Below the pieces are notes generated by a model, which saw only the letters and a list, made by a program, of their open reading frames with translations, was not told the DNA's origin and did no database searches. A stretch of 64,000 nucleotides of DNA, taken from NCBI GenBank assembly GCA_964526785.1, contig CAZGMJ010000028.1, positions 1 to 64,000 on the forward strand. The letters are read 5' to 3'. Shown here piece after piece: positions 25,470 through 34,948 of the stretch (within the stretch, counting starts at the first letter, position 1; each line of letters starts with the position of its first letter). A program made the translations under genes and the position numbers. Source of the DNA: CAZGMJ01 sp964526785. GTDB lineage: Bacteria; Planctomycetota; Phycisphaerae; Sedimentisphaerales; Anaerobacaceae.

Positions 25470-26624
25470 ATGAAAGTAATTGCTGATGCGAACATACCGT
25501 ATGTGGAGGAGTGTTTTTCTTCATTGGGTGAAGTGCAGGTGATGCCGGGGCGGCAGATTACGCGGGGGGTGCTGTCGGACGCTGATGCGCTGGTCGTTCG
25601 GAGCATAACGCCGGTCAATGACGAACTGCTCAAGGGCACGCCGGTTCAGTTCGTAGGGACGGCAACCATAGGCTACGACCATATCGATCTGGATTTTCTT
25701 GAGGCCGAGGGGATCGCCTTTACATCGGCGCCGGGGTCGAATGCGAACTCGGCGGCCGAGTACGTGGTTGCCGGCGTTCTGGAAGTGGCGCAGAAATACG
25801 ACATTGACCTGGAGGAGAAATCCATCGGCGTTATCGGCGTCGGCAACGTCGGCAGCAAGGTGGCGGCCAAAGCGGCGGCATTGGGTATGAATGTGGTGTT
25901 GAACGATCCGCCTCTGGCTCGCCGGAGCGGCGACGACAAATACCGGCCGGTAGAGGAGCTTTTCGAGTGCGACTTTATTACTCTGCACGTGCCTTTGACG
26001 ACGAGCGGCGCGGACCGGACGTATCATCTGGCGGACCGGGCTTTCTTCACTTCTCTCAAGGAGCGGTGCGTATTGATCAACGCGTCTCGCGGGGCGGTGG
26101 TGGAAACCGACGCACTGAAGAACGCCATTTACTCCGGACGGTTGCGGGGCGTGGTGCTGGACGTCTGGGAGAACGAGCCTAAGATAGATCTCGGACTTCT
26201 CAAGATCGTTGATATCGGAACGCCTCACATTGCGGGTTACTCGCTTGACGGCAAGATCGCGGGTATGATGATGATTTACGAAGCCGCGTGCGAGTATTTT
26301 GGAGTTGCGCCGGCGCATGAGGCGAACGAGTTTCTGCCCGAGCCGGCCATTCGCGATCTGCGATTGAGCGGTGCGCGCGGCACGCCGCTGGATATCGTAG
26401 CCGGGGCGGTTCAGAAGATCTATGATATTCGCAGGGACGATACACGATTGCGGTGGGTATGGGAGAAACCTCAGGACAAGCGAGCGGACTACTTCGACAG
26501 CCTTCGCAAGAATTATCCGGTGCGGCGGGAGTTTCACAATACGACGGTTGCGGTGAGCCCCGGCGATGCAAGACTGCGAGCGAAGCTGGAAGGTATCGGA
26601 TTTGACGTGCGGCAGATTCGTTAG
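25470..26624 (+). CDS. pdxB: erythronate-4-phosphate dehydrogenase
   Basis: 384 residues, the normal PdxB length. It oxidises 4-phospho-D-erythronate in the DXP-dependent pyridoxal phosphate pathway. MKVIADANIPYVEE is the classic PdxB start. The catalytic domain has TIGYDHID and PGSNANSAAEYV, the Rossmann part carries IGVIGVGNVGSK, and the catalytic Arg/Glu/His region reads INASRGAVVE with GTPHIAGYS. The PdxB dimerisation domain occupies the last ~100 residues. AGAGAG precedes the start. folP follows 11 bp downstream, giving a vitamin-cofactor pair. Confidence 0.92.
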   Translation: MKVIADANIPYVEECFSSLGEVQVMPGRQITRGVLSDADALVVRSITPVNDELLKGTPVQFVGTATIGYDHIDLDFLEAEGIAFTSAPGSNANSAAEYVVAGVLEVAQKYDIDLEEKSIGVIGVGNVGSKVAAKAAALGMNVVLNDPPLARRSGDDKYRPVEELFECDFITLHVPLTTSGADRTYHLADRAFFTSLKERCVLINASRGAVVETDALKNAIYSGRLRGVVLDVWENEPKIDLGLLKIVDIGTPHIAGYSLDGKIAGMMMIYEAACEYFGVAPAHEANEFLPEPAIRDLRLSGARGTPLDIVAGAVQKIYDIRRDDTRLRWVWEKPQDKRADYFDSLRKNYPVRREFHNTTVAVSPGDARLRAKLEGIGFDVRQIR

Positions 26625-26635
26625 GGAGGCTGGTA

Positions 26636-27538
26636 ATGGCAAACAGCGGGCACGACAGGGCGCGCGATACGGTTTTGTCCGACGTATTGGAATGGCCGGG
26701 GGGGAAGCTGGATTTCTCCGGCGGATGTGTTGTGATGGGCGTGCTTAACGTGACGCCCGATTCGTTCAGCGACGGAGGGCTGTATCGCGACCTTGACGCA
26801 GCGGTTGCGCACGGCGTCCGGATGGCCGAGGAAGGGGCGGCGATTATTGACGTCGGCGGCGAGTCCACCAGGCCCGGCTCGGGGGCAGTGGATGCCGGCG
26901 AGGAGATCGTGCGCGTGATTGGCGTCATCGAGCGACTGGCGGCGCAGGTTCGCGTACCGATCAGCATCGATACCTCGAAGTACGACGTGGCCAAGGCGGC
27001 GATCGAGGCCGGTGCGGCAGTTTTAAACGATATCACAGCGCTGGGCGATCCCCGCACGGCGAAGCTCGCGGCCGAGCGCGGGACGCCGGTGATATTAATG
27101 CACATGCAGGGCACTCCGAAGACCATGCAGCGGGAACCTCGATATGATGACGTCGTGAAAGAGGTGTTGGGGTTTCTGGTTCGGCGTGCAAAAGAGGCGG
27201 AAGGTGCGGGCGTGGCGCGGGAAAGGATATTCATCGACCCGGGGATCGGCTTTGGAAAGACGCTTTCGCACAATCTCTCGCTTCTGCGAAACATTGAGCC
27301 GTTCGTGGCAACAGGTTATCGCGTCCTGGTCGGAACCAGCCGGAAGCGTTTCATCGGCCACATTACCGGTAAGCAAGTCCCCGCAGACAGGACGTTCGGG
27401 ACTGCTGCGACCGTTGCACTATGCGCTGCGGCGGGGGTGTCCGTCGTTCGCGTGCACGAGGTGTGCGAGATGGTTGATGTGGTGAACATGGCCAACGCGA
27501 TTTCGCGAAGCGGCCTCGTCGAAGACGGACACACATAA
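26636..27538 (+). CDS. folP: dihydropteroate synthase
   Basis: 300 residues. It joins p-aminobenzoate to the dihydropterin pyrophosphate in folate synthesis. All family signatures are present: GVLNVTPDSFSDGG near the N terminus, IIDVGGESTRPG, ISIDTSK, LNDITAL, ILMHMQGTP, and IDPGIGFGKTLSHN. The first ~28 residues before WPGGKLDFSG may be a short extension. Start ATG 26636 has GGGAGG about 8 bp upstream. It ends the 21468-27538 operon and converges on lon 61 bp away. Confidence 0.95.
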   Translation: MANSGHDRARDTVLSDVLEWPGGKLDFSGGCVVMGVLNVTPDSFSDGGLYRDLDAAVAHGVRMAEEGAAIIDVGGESTRPGSGAVDAGEEIVRVIGVIERLAAQVRVPISIDTSKYDVAKAAIEAGAAVLNDITALGDPRTAKLAAERGTPVILMHMQGTPKTMQREPRYDDVVKEVLGFLVRRAKEAEGAGVARERIFIDPGIGFGKTLSHNLSLLRNIEPFVATGYRVLVGTSRKRFIGHITGKQVPADRTFGTAATVALCAAAGVSVVRVHEVCEMVDVVNMANAISRSGLVEDGHT

Positions 27539-27599
27539 AGCCGCCCCACCTGGAGAATTTCAAGACCGGCGTCCATGGTCGCGGACGTTGGGTGCCTGG

Positions 27600-30092
27600 C
27601 TATTCCACGTCGAGGGCGATCTTGAGCACCTGTTGCGTATCTTTGACGAATTCGATCTTCAGGCCCTTTTTCGCTTCGTCCGGCACGTCGGGGACATCCT
27701 TTTGGTTTCGAGTCGGCAGGATGACGGTTTTGATACCCGCCTGCTTTGCCGCCAGTATCTTCTCCTTGAGTCCGCCTATGGGCAGCACAAGACCGCGCAG
27801 CGTGATTTCCCCGGTCATGGCGACTTCGGGGCGCACCGGCTTTGCCAGCAACAGGCTGACCATGGAAGTGAACACCGCTATCCCCGCGCTCGGTCCGTCT
27901 TTGGGCACCGCGCCGGCGGGGACATGCACGTGATAGTCGAAATCCCTGAATGTCTCGGCTTCGATGCCCAGTTTGTCGGCGTTCGCTTTGACGTTGGAGA
28001 ATGCGGCCTGGGCGCTTTCCTTCATGACATCGCCGATTTGGCCGGTCAACTGCAGGCGTCCTTTGCCAGGCATGGACGCCGACTCGATGAACAGCAGTTC
28101 GCCGCCGACGGGCGTATACGCCAGCGCCGTGGCCACGCCGGGGATGCCCGTTCGCAGCGCCAACTCCGACTCGAATTTGACCGGCCCCAGGATATCCGCC
28201 AGCGAACGGGCGTAGATGGTCGCTCTCCTGCGCGTACCTTTTGCGATGTCGGTGGCGACGGCCCTGCAGACGGCGGCGATGTCCCTTTCCAGATTGCGGA
28301 CGCCCGCCTCACGCGTGTATCCGCGGATAAGGGCCCGAATCGCATCGTCCTTGATGGTCAGCTTCTTCCTGCTCAGGCCGTGTTCTTTGAGCTGTCGCTT
28401 GACGAGATACCTTTTGGCGATGTGAAGCTTTTCGTTTTCGGTGTAGCCCGGCAGTTCAATCACTTCCATGCGATCCTGCAGCGCCGGCGGGATCGGGCCG
28501 GTGAAATTTGCGGTGCCGATGAACATGACGCGGGACAGATCGAAAGGCTGGTCGAGATAATGATCGCTGAACGACGAATTCTGTTGCGGATCGAGCACTT
28601 CGAGCAGGGCGCTGGCCGGGTCGCCCCTAAAGTCGCTACCGATCTTGTCGAGTTCATCCAGCATGAAGACCGGATTTCTGCTGCCACACTTGCGCAGTTC
28701 CTGCAAGATGCGGCCCGGCAGAGCGCCGATGTAGGTTCGCCGGTGGCCACGTATGTCCGCCTCGTCGCGGATGCCGCCCAATGAAATGCGCACGAACTTT
28801 CTTCCCATCGCTTTGGCTATGGATTGTCCGAGCGAGGTTTTGCCTACGCCCGGCGGGCCGACGAAGCAGAGGATGGGGCTCTTGCCGGCGGGGTTGAGTT
28901 TGCGAACGGCCAGGAACTCCAGGATTCGGCGTTTTACTTTCGCGAGGTCGTAATGGTCGCGGTTGAGCACGCGTTCGGCCCTGTTGATATCGAGTTGGTC
29001 TTCGGTCCGGGCCGACCAGGGCAGTTCGCACACCCAGTCGAGGTAGGTGCGTATCACGCTGTGTTCGGGTGATGCGGCGGGTATTTTTGCGAGCCTGTCG
29101 AGTTCCCGCAGGGCCTCCTGTTCGGCCGGACGCGGCATCCCGGCCTTCTCGATGTTCTTCCTGATCTGACGCAGTTCTTCTGTTTTGGCGTCCTTCTGTC
29201 CGAGTTCGGACTGGATGGCCTTCAACTGCTCCTGCAGAAAGTACTCGCGCTGACTCTTGTCGATCGATTCCTGGACCCTGCCCTGAATCTTATGGCTCAA
29301 TTCGAGCACCTCGAGTTGATGCGCCAGCAGTACGGATATGCGCTCGAGTCGCTTGGTTGCGTCGAGTTCTTCCAGAAGTTCCTGCTTCACGCCCACTTCG
29401 ATATTGAGGTTGGCGGCGAGAAAATCCGCCAGCGCGGACGGGTTCTCGATATTCTCCAGCAGAACGGACGCCTCTTCGGGCACATTGGGGCTCAGAGCAA
29501 TGACGCGGTTGGCCGCATTGCGCACATTGACCATCATGGCCTGGAGTTTCTTACTCGCGCGCACCCTGGCCTCGAGGGCCTCAACCTTCGCACGCAGGTA
29601 CGGTCGAGTCGTCGTGGGTTTAAGGACTTTGAACCGGGTCAGGCCGTGGACAACGATGTGCATTGTGCCCTGCGGCATCTTAATGACCTTCAGAATGCCG
29701 GCGGCGGTTCCGACCGTATAGAGGTCTTTGAAACGCGGTTCGTCCACGTCGGGATTGCGTTGCGTCAGCAGACCGATGACTGCGTTTTCTGTTTCGGCTT
29801 GCGCCAGCAGCGCTTTGCTCTTGTCCCTGCCGATGGCGAGCGGTGTGACGGTTCCCGGATAGGCCACGGCGTTGCGGATAGGGAGAATACCGATATCCTT
29901 CGGCAGTTCGAATTCGCCCGAGTCGGGCATCTGCTCGTCTTCATTTCGGAAGTACGGCTCGATTGCAGCCGGATCGTCGCCGGCCACCTCGATTTGCAGC
30001 ATATCGCCGGCGGGCAGGACGTTTTTCATATATTGGGCCATGTTGTCCAATCCAATGACATCGTTTTCGCGCACAAGAACCCCACGCATCAT
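27600..30092 (-). CDS. lon: ATP-dependent Lon protease
   Basis: 830 residues, typical Lon length. The N-terminal substrate-binding domain starts near DIGILPIRNAVAYPG (about residue 45). The AAA+ module has Walker A GPPGVGKTS and Walker B VFMLDELDKIG. The C-terminal protease domain has the Ser-Lys dyad, with Ser in KDGPSAGIAVFTSM and Lys in GGLKEKILAAKQAG. The protein degrades damaged and regulatory proteins in the cytoplasm. The first ~40 residues vary in the family and the start could also be an internal Met (residue 18 or 22); no strong ribosome site decides it. Convergent with folP. Confidence 0.95.
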   Translation of the reverse strand: MMRGVLVRENDVIGLDNMAQYMKNVLPAGDMLQIEVAGDDPAAIEPYFRNEDEQMPDSGEFELPKDIGILPIRNAVAYPGTVTPLAIGRDKSKALLAQAETENAVIGLLTQRNPDVDEPRFKDLYTVGTAAGILKVIKMPQGTMHIVVHGLTRFKVLKPTTTRPYLRAKVEALEARVRASKKLQAMMVNVRNAANRVIALSPNVPEEASVLLENIENPSALADFLAANLNIEVGVKQELLEELDATKRLERISVLLAHQLEVLELSHKIQGRVQESIDKSQREYFLQEQLKAIQSELGQKDAKTEELRQIRKNIEKAGMPRPAEQEALRELDRLAKIPAASPEHSVIRTYLDWVCELPWSARTEDQLDINRAERVLNRDHYDLAKVKRRILEFLAVRKLNPAGKSPILCFVGPPGVGKTSLGQSIAKAMGRKFVRISLGGIRDEADIRGHRRTYIGALPGRILQELRKCGSRNPVFMLDELDKIGSDFRGDPASALLEVLDPQQNSSFSDHYLDQPFDLSRVMFIGTANFTGPIPPALQDRMEVIELPGYTENEKLHIAKRYLVKRQLKEHGLSRKKLTIKDDAIRALIRGYTREAGVRNLERDIAAVCRAVATDIAKGTRRRATIYARSLADILGPVKFESELALRTGIPGVATALAYTPVGGELLFIESASMPGKGRLQLTGQIGDVMKESAQAAFSNVKANADKLGIEAETFRDFDYHVHVPAGAVPKDGPSAGIAVFTSMVSLLLAKPVRPEVAMTGEITLRGLVLPIGGLKEKILAAKQAGIKTVILPTRNQKDVPDVPDEAKKGLKIEFVKDTQQVLKIALDVE

Positions 30093-30303
30093 ACAGGATA
30101 TAGACGAAGAACCAAGGCGAAAATACAGGGATTCACAGAAGGGCTATCCATGCGAGCGGTATGGAGCGAAGCAGACGAGTCTATTTTCCATGACGCGAAT
30201 GGGCCGACCCCGTGCTTTCAGGCTCGGCCCATCGCTGATGTGATGTGGATAAAGTTCTGTTGTGTGCGGTTGCACCGTTGACGAACGAGCGTTCGTCCGG
30301 CGG

Positions 30304-30453
30304 CTACTCACACGGCGGTTCGTTGGGGTCGTCCTCAACGACGCACGCGGCGGGCGCGGCGCCGAGATCTGCTGCGTTGGCTTTGACGGCAAGCGACACC
30401 AACATGCAGACGATCAGGACGAGTCCCAGAATATTGAACATCAGCTTCTTCAT
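30304..30453 (-). CDS. 49-residue secreted peptide
   Basis: A small gene on the minus strand. ATG 30453 has AAGGAG 9 bp upstream. The product starts MKKLMFNILGLVLIVC, has a hydrophobic core and an ANAA cleavage region near residue 28, and leaves a short acidic mature tail with two cysteines (AACVVEDDPNEPPCE). The signal peptide and ribosome site are both strong, so I consider it real. It lies 58 bp downstream of the PilX-like gene and may be cotranscribed with it. Function unknown. Confidence 0.6.
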   Translation of the reverse strand: MKKLMFNILGLVLIVCMLVSLAVKANAADLGAAPAACVVEDDPNEPPCE

Positions 30454-30511
30454 GGCAGGGAACTCCTTAAATGGGGTTTGCCTTGTGGTTGCATCTTCTA
30501 TATCTTCCGTT

Positions 30512-32128
30512 CTATTGTTCGGTGTAGGTTTCGGGCAGTGGCCTGATGATGATCGGGCTGGTAATGCCGCTGGGGAGCATCTGATCCTGTGCAGGCGTGA
30601 CGCTGATTACGCCGATGTCCCCGAGTTCGGTGGTTTCGGAGCCGCCGTCGTCCAGCGTTGCGCCGATATTGGTTACATAGCCTGAACTCCACTGCGTTGT
30701 GTCGCACATGGAGATGATCGTCCCGTTAATCTGGGCGTTGCCCCGCACGTCGACGATGCCTCCGACGATCGCCCCGGTCAGGACGTTGTTGTCGTTTTGT
30801 TCCGGGTTGGTGTTGCCGAGGTTCACATTGAAATGCGGCGCCAGGATAGTGGCCTCATCAATGCCCGACTGATTGTTGAAGTTGGCTTCTCCGGTGAAAT
30901 AGAGGCAGTTGTGTTGCCATTTGAGCTGTTGCGGCACATCGGTGATGATCGTGCCGTTGAAATCGCAGTCTTCGAATCGGACGTTGTTGTAGTGGTAGTT
31001 TCCGCTCTTGTAGCAGTCGATATAGAGCACCCCGTTGAACGTGCAATTGCGGAACAGAGCATTGCGATCGTCGGGCAGGCGCACATCCGTGAAATCGATG
31101 TTCTCGTATACGTGTCTTTGGAGTCGGCGGTTCCACGTGCTGGACGGGCTACCGTCTCGCGGGTAGTTGTAGTTGCCGGAGGCGTGGGGGAAGTACTCGA
31201 CCTCGATGGTGGACGACGACGAGACATTCAGCAGGCCCGAATTATACATGTCCGTGTCGTAGTGCGAGATGTCCATGCCGGGGATTGCGCCTCCCTGGTC
31301 GTAGTTGATGCCTTCGTGGTAGCCCTGCACCTCGTCATCGGAACTGTAGATGCGATTGCCAGATTCGTCGAACATGGGATTATCGTTGGCATCCAGCGTT
31401 TCCATTTGATAGCTCTCGTTCTTGATCTGGTCGAGCGTGAGCACGGTGTTGATCGTGCCCAGAACCGAACTGTCGCTGGTCATGTTGAAAGGGGAAATGC
31501 TCGGCACGTCCCACGAACTGAAGATGTCGCCATGTATGGTGGTGTCGCCCGTGAGCCACATGCGGCCGCGGCTGGCTATGGCATAATTCAACACCTGGCT
31601 GTCCTTCGTGATTTTCATATCCATCAATACGCTACGGCTGACGTCTCCGTCGGCGCCGGTGGCCTGGATGTAGAGCGTGTGCCAGTCGTCGTCGTAACGG
31701 TAGAAGCGGAGGGTGAAGGTGGTGCCGCTGTCGTCGAAATTCAGGGCCTCCGTGACGATTTCGTCGCCTCCGCCGAGGGCGTCACTGAATCGCGCGGCGG
31801 AGTTGACAGTCCGGCCGTCCAATGCCGTGCTCTGCAGGTGCGTGCACAGGCTCGACCAGGTCTGATTCGCTTCGGTATCGCTTACGAAATTCATACCGGT
31901 TTGCGGCAGACTGACGGTCGAGACGATGTACAGCGCGCAGTCGGCGCCCGACTGGGCGGCGGCCAGGGCGGCGTTGACCTTGTGTTGATTGTGGGCAAGT
32001 TGTGCGTTCGTACTGGTCATCCCGGCCATGGATACGGCCAGAGCCGAGAAGATGAGTACGAAGATAAGGGATACAATCAGCGCGATGCCGCGCCGATTCC
32101 GACGGATGACTTTCCTGAGCGGTCTCAT
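30512..32128 (-). CDS. PilX-like pilus-assembly/secreted protein
   Basis: 538 residues. The N terminus (RRNRRGIALIVSLIFVLIFSALAVSMAG) is a PilX-type anchor: a basic tail, a GIALI start and a hydrophobic helix, as in minor pilin-like proteins of type IV pilus systems. The following AAQSGADCALYIV fits the amphipathic helix. The rest is long, beta-rich and Asn/Asp/Gly-rich, with parallel-repeat character around residues 330-480 (RNCTFNGVLYIDC, FEDCDFNGTIITD). No other pilus gene is in the window. Likely at the cell surface. Confidence 0.7.
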   Translation of the reverse strand: MRPLRKVIRRNRRGIALIVSLIFVLIFSALAVSMAGMTSTNAQLAHNQHKVNAALAAAQSGADCALYIVSTVSLPQTGMNFVSDTEANQTWSSLCTHLQSTALDGRTVNSAARFSDALGGGDEIVTEALNFDDSGTTFTLRFYRYDDDWHTLYIQATGADGDVSRSVLMDMKITKDSQVLNYAIASRGRMWLTGDTTIHGDIFSSWDVPSISPFNMTSDSSVLGTINTVLTLDQIKNESYQMETLDANDNPMFDESGNRIYSSDDEVQGYHEGINYDQGGAIPGMDISHYDTDMYNSGLLNVSSSSTIEVEYFPHASGNYNYPRDGSPSSTWNRRLQRHVYENIDFTDVRLPDDRNALFRNCTFNGVLYIDCYKSGNYHYNNVRFEDCDFNGTIITDVPQQLKWQHNCLYFTGEANFNNQSGIDEATILAPHFNVNLGNTNPEQNDNNVLTGAIVGGIVDVRGNAQINGTIISMCDTTQWSSGYVTNIGATLDDGGSETTELGDIGVISVTPAQDQMLPSGITSPIIIRPLPETYTEQ

Positions 32129-32287
32129 TTTTCCCCCCTGTGGGAAACGGACGATGCTAAGCTGGATGTGTTGTAACTTCTATTGTATTCCGACTAAAAT
32201 ATACGAAACGCGCGGGGTATATCCAAGCAAATGCGGGAACAGAAATATCGGCGGTTGGTCTGCTGCGCTTCCGATAAGACCGGGATT

Positions 32288-33202
32288 CTATGGGGTCCTG
32301 TGCGTCGGATCGGTTGTTTTTTGCTCGGCGAAGTAGCTGCTGCGCGCGAACGGTGCGGATATCACCCAGGAGAAGCCCATGGCGGTTGCTTTTTCGTGCC
32401 ACGAGTCGAATTTGTCGGGGTGCACATACTCGACGACATCGAGCGAATCGGCCGACGGTTTGAGGTACTGGCCGATGGTCAGACGGTCGCATCCGGCCTT
32501 TCGCAGATCGGCGAGGACCGCTTCGACCTCGGTGTCGGTTTCGCCCAGGCCGAGCATAATCGAGGACTTGGTCTGAACGTTCCCGTACGTCCGCTTTGCC
32601 ATGGCCAGCAGATCGAGGGACCGCCGGTAATCCCCGCCTCGTCTGGCGACGGGGTACAGGGAGGGTACGGTTTCGACGTTGTGTGCAAAGACGAACGGCA
32701 GGGCGTCGGCAAGGACGTCGATTGCGGCCTGCCCGCAGCCGCGAAAATCGGGCGTGAGAATCTCGAACTGCATGTCCGGCCGGCGTTGGCGCACTGCGTT
32801 GACACAATCCCGGAAGTGCGCGGCGCCTCCATCGGGAAGATCGTCCCGGTCCACACTCGTAATGACGAGGTAGTGCAGTTGCATCTGCTCGGCCATTTGT
32901 GCGAGCCTGTGCGGTTCGGTCGGGTCGGGCGGCTGCGGCTTTCCGGTCGCAACGGAGCAGAACCTGCAGTTGCGCGTGCACACGTTGCCGAGGATCAGGA
33001 CGGTCGCGGTCCCGCGGGCCCAGCACTGGCCGCGATTCGGGCAATTGGCGCTGCTGCAAATGGTTTCCAGGTGCAGGGAGTTGAGTATCGATTCGGTGTT
33101 GCGGAAGGCCTGGTGTCCGGGCAGGGGCCTGCGCAACCAGGGCGGCAGCCGGCGGGAGCGTTTGCCGTTGGCTTGAGGAGTTGGGGGTGTGGGGCGACTC
33201 AT
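32288..33202 (-). CDS. lipA: lipoyl synthase
   Basis: 304 residues. A radical SAM enzyme that inserts two sulfurs into octanoyl groups on lipoyl domains. Both clusters are visible: the auxiliary cluster C49-x4-C54-x5-C60 (CSSANCPNRGQC) and the radical SAM cluster C75-x3-C79-x2-C82 (CTRNCRFC). The C-terminal RSSYFAEQ supplies the conserved serine ligand of the auxiliary cluster. Start ATG 33202 overlaps the lipB stop by 4 bp (ATGA), so the two lipoylation genes are translationally coupled. Confidence 0.95.
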   Translation of the reverse strand: MSRPTPPTPQANGKRSRRLPPWLRRPLPGHQAFRNTESILNSLHLETICSSANCPNRGQCWARGTATVLILGNVCTRNCRFCSVATGKPQPPDPTEPHRLAQMAEQMQLHYLVITSVDRDDLPDGGAAHFRDCVNAVRQRRPDMQFEILTPDFRGCGQAAIDVLADALPFVFAHNVETVPSLYPVARRGGDYRRSLDLLAMAKRTYGNVQTKSSIMLGLGETDTEVEAVLADLRKAGCDRLTIGQYLKPSADSLDVVEYVHPDKFDSWHEKATAMGFSWVISAPFARSSYFAEQKTTDPTHRTP

Positions 33203-33897
33203 CCCGAGCCTCCTGCGAAGCGATCGGACACGAGGCGCGACAGAATGCTTCTGGCCGTCTCCATCTCAGCCCTGCGGCCGGTTTCGGCAAGAAAGGATGT
33301 CATCTGCACCTGCATCAGGCCGCACGGAACGATCAGGTCGAATATGCTCAGATCGTTGTTGAGGTTTATCGCCATGCCGTGGTGCGTGATGCCGCGCGAT
33401 ACGCGCACGCCGATTGAGGCGATCTTGCGATGCTCGATCCAGAGACCGGGCAGTCCGTCTCGTGCGACGGTCTCTATGCCCAGTTCCCGCAACAAATCGG
33501 CGCCGATTGCTTCGAGTTGGCGGATGTACTGAGTTATGCCGAGGCCCAACTGTCTGAGATCGCATATGGGATAGAATACGAGTTGGCCGGGGTTGTGGGC
33601 GGTGCTGCCGCCGCCGCGGCGGATGTCCACGACGTCGATATTCATATTGGCGAGTTGCTGGGCGGAAGCGAGGAGTCTGTTGGCGCTCTGTCTTGCGCCC
33701 AACGTGATAACCGGAGGATGTTCGACGATCAGCACCGTATTGGCGATATGTCCTTCCGATCTGCGCCATCGGAGGGTGTGCTGCAATTCCAGGGCCTCGC
33801 GATAATCCATCAGCCCGCAATCACGGATATCGAGCGGGAGCGGCGAGCTGTGCGGTCTTTTGGTTGATTTGGCGCCGGCTATCGTCATACCGGACAT
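33199..33897 (-). CDS. lipB: octanoyltransferase LipB
   Basis: 232 residues from ATG 33897; the frame runs up to 33996 but the extra part crosses the terminator at 33968-34002 and is not native. ATG 33888 is an alternative. It moves octanoyl from acyl carrier protein to lipoyl domains. Signatures: RGGGSTAHNPGQLVFYPI, the Lys in RKIASIGVRVSRGITHHGMA, and the catalytic Cys in IVPCGL. lipA follows with a 4-bp overlap. Confidence 0.93.
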   Translation of the reverse strand: MSGMTIAGAKSTKRPHSSPLPLDIRDCGLMDYREALELQHTLRWRRSEGHIANTVLIVEHPPVITLGARQSANRLLASAQQLANMNIDVVDIRRGGGSTAHNPGQLVFYPICDLRQLGLGITQYIRQLEAIGADLLRELGIETVARDGLPGLWIEHRKIASIGVRVSRGITHHGMAINLNNDLSIFDLIVPCGLMQVQMTSFLAETGRRAEMETARSILSRLVSDRFAGGSG

Positions 33898-33967
33898 TGT
33901 AACAGACGGATGCGGGCGGGCCAGAGGAAAGTCGCGCAGATTCCCACGGTTGCGGCTATCAGCGCAA

Positions 33968-34002
33968 GAAAAAGAGGCTGTGAGTCGCGCTCTCACAGCC
34001 TC
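33968..34002 (-). terminator. strong intrinsic terminator of the PEP-CTERM gene
   Basis: A perfect 11-bp stem (GAGGCTGTGAG at 33974-33984 with CTCACAGCCTC at 33992-34002, 7-nt loop), followed on the minus strand by a U-rich run (33968-33973). It lies 36 bp past the stop of the 34038-34715 gene and separates it from lipB. Confidence 0.85.
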
Positions 34003-34037
34003 GCAAATCAGTATCTGCCGTTAGCGGCAGGTTGTAG

Positions 34038-34715
34038 TCACACTATCCTGCGGCGACGGAGCCAACCGATGCCCATCATGCCGACACCAGCCAACAGGGC
34101 CGCTCCGGGAGCGGGGATGATGGTGGTCGTATCGGGCACGGCGATGTGATTTGTAGGGCCATCCGAATCAGGGTCCATGAAGCCTTTGTTCCAAGCAGTA
34201 ACATCTGTCTTTTTGCCCTTATCGTTCACGACACCGTCTTTCGCGTAGAAGTCACCCCACACTGGAGCACGTGTGGAAGTAAATTCGACCACCAATGTCG
34301 TAGAGTCGGTGCTCGTATCCCACTTGATACCTCGCATGAGACCGGGCATGTCAGGGTTGGAATTACCATGGGATGTAGCGGAGTAATCGTCCAGTAGCCC
34401 TTCACCGCCTTGATCCCATGATGTGACATCCTTTTCACTAAAAGTTGGGGAGACCTCTATTATCAAGTGGCTAATGTCCTTTTCGGGCACCGTGAGCTTA
34501 TACCAGTAACTCCATAAACCTCCGTTGTTGGTGACCTCCCACTCCATTGACGAGGCTCCCGGCCAAGGGTTCTCCGGGTATCCAACTTGGGCAACGGTGC
34601 CCTCAATCTGGTTACCTGTGAGCGTGCCAGTCAAGTTCGGCAGGGCATACAGCGATCCTGACGCAAACACGGCACAGAGCGCCCAGCAAGTCATAACTCG
34701 TAAGGTGATTTTCAT
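34038..34715 (-). CDS. secreted PEP-CTERM-type surface protein
   Basis: 225 residues from ATG 34715, chosen for the strong AGGAGGT ribosome site 7 bp upstream. Signal peptide (MTCWALCAVFASGSLYA), an all-beta middle, and a C-terminal sorting tag: IPAPGAALL, a hydrophobic stretch, then WLRRRR. The tag is a Pro-Ala-Pro-Gly variant of PEP-CTERM, expected to be processed by an exosortase-type system that is not in this window. The substrate-binding or structural role of the middle domain is unknown. It has its own terminator, so it is a single-gene unit with high expected expression. Confidence 0.8.
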   Translation of the reverse strand: MKITLRVMTCWALCAVFASGSLYALPNLTGTLTGNQIEGTVAQVGYPENPWPGASSMEWEVTNNGGLWSYWYKLTVPEKDISHLIIEVSPTFSEKDVTSWDQGGEGLLDDYSATSHGNSNPDMPGLMRGIKWDTSTDSTTLVVEFTSTRAPVWGDFYAKDGVVNDKGKKTDVTAWNKGFMDPDSDGPTNHIAVPDTTTIIPAPGAALLAGVGMMGIGWLRRRRIV

Positions 34716-34948
34716 TAGTCTTACCTCCTCTGTAAATGTGAATCTCAATCTTCTTCTCTCAGCACCAATCCCTGGGAGATCACAATCGGAAGCGCAGGCC
34801 CCGCTGAGAATGAGATGCTTGCACTTCCACAGTGCGTCCTTCTATCATCCTTTGATTCTAATGTCAAGTAAAAAAGTAGGATTAATGAAGTTTGAAGTTT
34901 TCACAATCGACGCATTTGCTCAATACCGACTCAGGCCGGTCAACGCCG

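Noticed and set aside
32231..33532. 433-codon plus-strand open frame
   Set aside because: Antisense to lipA and lipB, both unambiguous.
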